Below, one piece after another: positions 5,152 to 5,246 of a stretch of DNA of 5,246 nucleotides. How positions within the stretch are numbered: the stretch's first letter is position 1; every line of letters starts with the position of its first letter. The notes below the pieces were generated by a model. The model saw only the letters and a program-made list of their open reading frames with translations. It made no database searches and was not told the DNA's origin. The stretch is from CAYTZO01 sp964442525 (lineage in GTDB: Bacteria > Patescibacteriota > Microgenomatia > UBA10105 > UBA927): positions 1 to 5,246 of the forward strand of contig CAYTZO010000046.1 of the NCBI GenBank assembly GCA_964442525.1. The letters run 5' to 3'. The position numbers and the translations under genes were made by a program.

Positions 5152-5157
5152 ATTATA
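5152..5157 (-). promoter_or_regulatory. -10 box of the four-helix-bundle gene
   Basis: A perfect TATAAT on the minus strand (5157 to 5152) lies seven bases before the ATG at 5144, with no Shine-Dalgarno site. No TTGACA-like box is found 16-18 bases further upstream, where the repeat array sits. It probably also supplies transcription for radA. Confidence 0.5.
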
Positions 5158-5165
5158 CTCCAATT

Positions 5166-5216
5166 CTTCCATTGGTAGTATTGGATTATTTGTTTATTGG
5201 ATTATTGGTAGTATTT
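5166..5216. repeat. Right repeat array of the four-helix unit
   Basis: ATTGGTAGTATT at 5171-5182 (12 of 14 bases of the unit) and the full TTATTGGTAGTATT at 5202-5215 are the inverse complement of the left array. ATTGGATTATT occurs twice between and within them (5180-5190, 5196-5206). ATTGG occurs five times in all. CCAAT (5160-5164) and ATTGG (5171-5175) can also form a small hairpin just upstream of the four-helix promoter. Confidence 0.8.
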
Positions 5217-5222
5217 ATCTGT

Positions 5223-5234
5223 AGCCGATCGGCT
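5223..5234. repeat. 12-base palindrome AGCCGATCGGCT at the window edge
   Basis: A perfect 12-base palindrome followed by TTT. As an RNA hairpin it would have at most four pairs and a GATC loop, too weak for a good terminator. It may be a repeat end or protein site; the context is cut off by the window end. Confidence 0.4.
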
Positions 5235-5246
5235 TTTCCTTGAGGG

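Larger units (their letters stand above)
4744..5216. mobile_element. Candidate repeat-bounded cassette carrying a four-helix-bundle gene
   Basis: A 118-residue S23-type gene with its own -10 box is enclosed by arrays of one repeat in inverted orientation: two copies on the left, one exact and one 12-of-14 copy on the right. Both arrays read outward as ATTGGTAGTATT and both carry TATTGGATtATT-like units. There is no transposase gene. Such a layout (terminal iterated repeats plus one small gene) suggests a non-autonomous mobile or domesticated cassette placed between radA and its original upstream region. No target-site duplication could be identified. Repeats are seen; mobility is inferred. 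Confidence 0.4.

Noticed and set aside
4744..5216. CRISPR array
   Set aside because: The repeats are 14 bases, AT-rich, inverted across a gene and without regular unique spacers.
5223..5240. Intrinsic terminator at the palindrome
   Set aside because: Only four base pairs with a GATC loop and a short T-run; too weak to call.

Overview
The window looks like a scaffold piece from a small bacterial genome, most likely of the Candidate Phyla Radiation (Patescibacteria, Parcubacteria-like). That placement is inference. It rests on the gene set (a YacL-like PIN-TRAM protein without its membrane part next to radA, an S23-type four-helix-bundle protein, a stand-alone FAD oxidoreductase), on short repeats inserted in-frame in a gene, and on the lack of Shine-Dalgarno sites. 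The standard stop codons TAA, TAG and TGA fit the gene ends. A run of exactly 100 N at 1830-1929 is an assembly join, so order and distance across it are not certain.

Layout. 18-1298 (+) encodes a FAD/NAD(P)-binding amine-oxidase-type oxidoreductase that carries two repeat-derived insertions in its C-terminal third. 1299-1829 has no convincing gene but is dense in signals: a strong hairpin at 1326-1366, a minus-strand promoter at 1446-1474 whose -35 is one of three copies of an AGAGTTGAC motif, a nested inverted-repeat block at 1468-1525, a plus-strand promoter at 1687-1715, and a candidate structured RNA at 1722-1823 that ends in a terminator-like stem. After the gap, 1930-2084 (-) encodes a 51-residue basic, helical small protein, and its stop probably lies at the gap edge. 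2121-2611 has no intact gene. 2612-3424 (-) is a PIN-TRAM protein, 3448-4737 (-) is radA, and 4788-5144 (-) is a four-helix-bundle protein flanked by inverted arrays of a 14-base repeat. The window ends in a short palindrome.

Working together. radA and the PIN-TRAM gene lie 23 bases apart in the same direction, matching the known radA/yacL neighbourhood of Firmicutes but without disA. The most systematic signal is that four genes (oxidoreductase, 51-aa protein, PIN-TRAM, four-helix protein) each have a TATAAT or TACAAT box ending 6-7 bases before the start codon and no Shine-Dalgarno site, which predicts leaderless mRNAs. radA is the exception: its start codon abuts the repeat array of the four-helix unit. 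This suggests that a repeat-bounded cassette was inserted in front of radA and that radA is now read from the cassette or beyond. Nothing here was tested by database search or folding software; pairings were worked out by eye.
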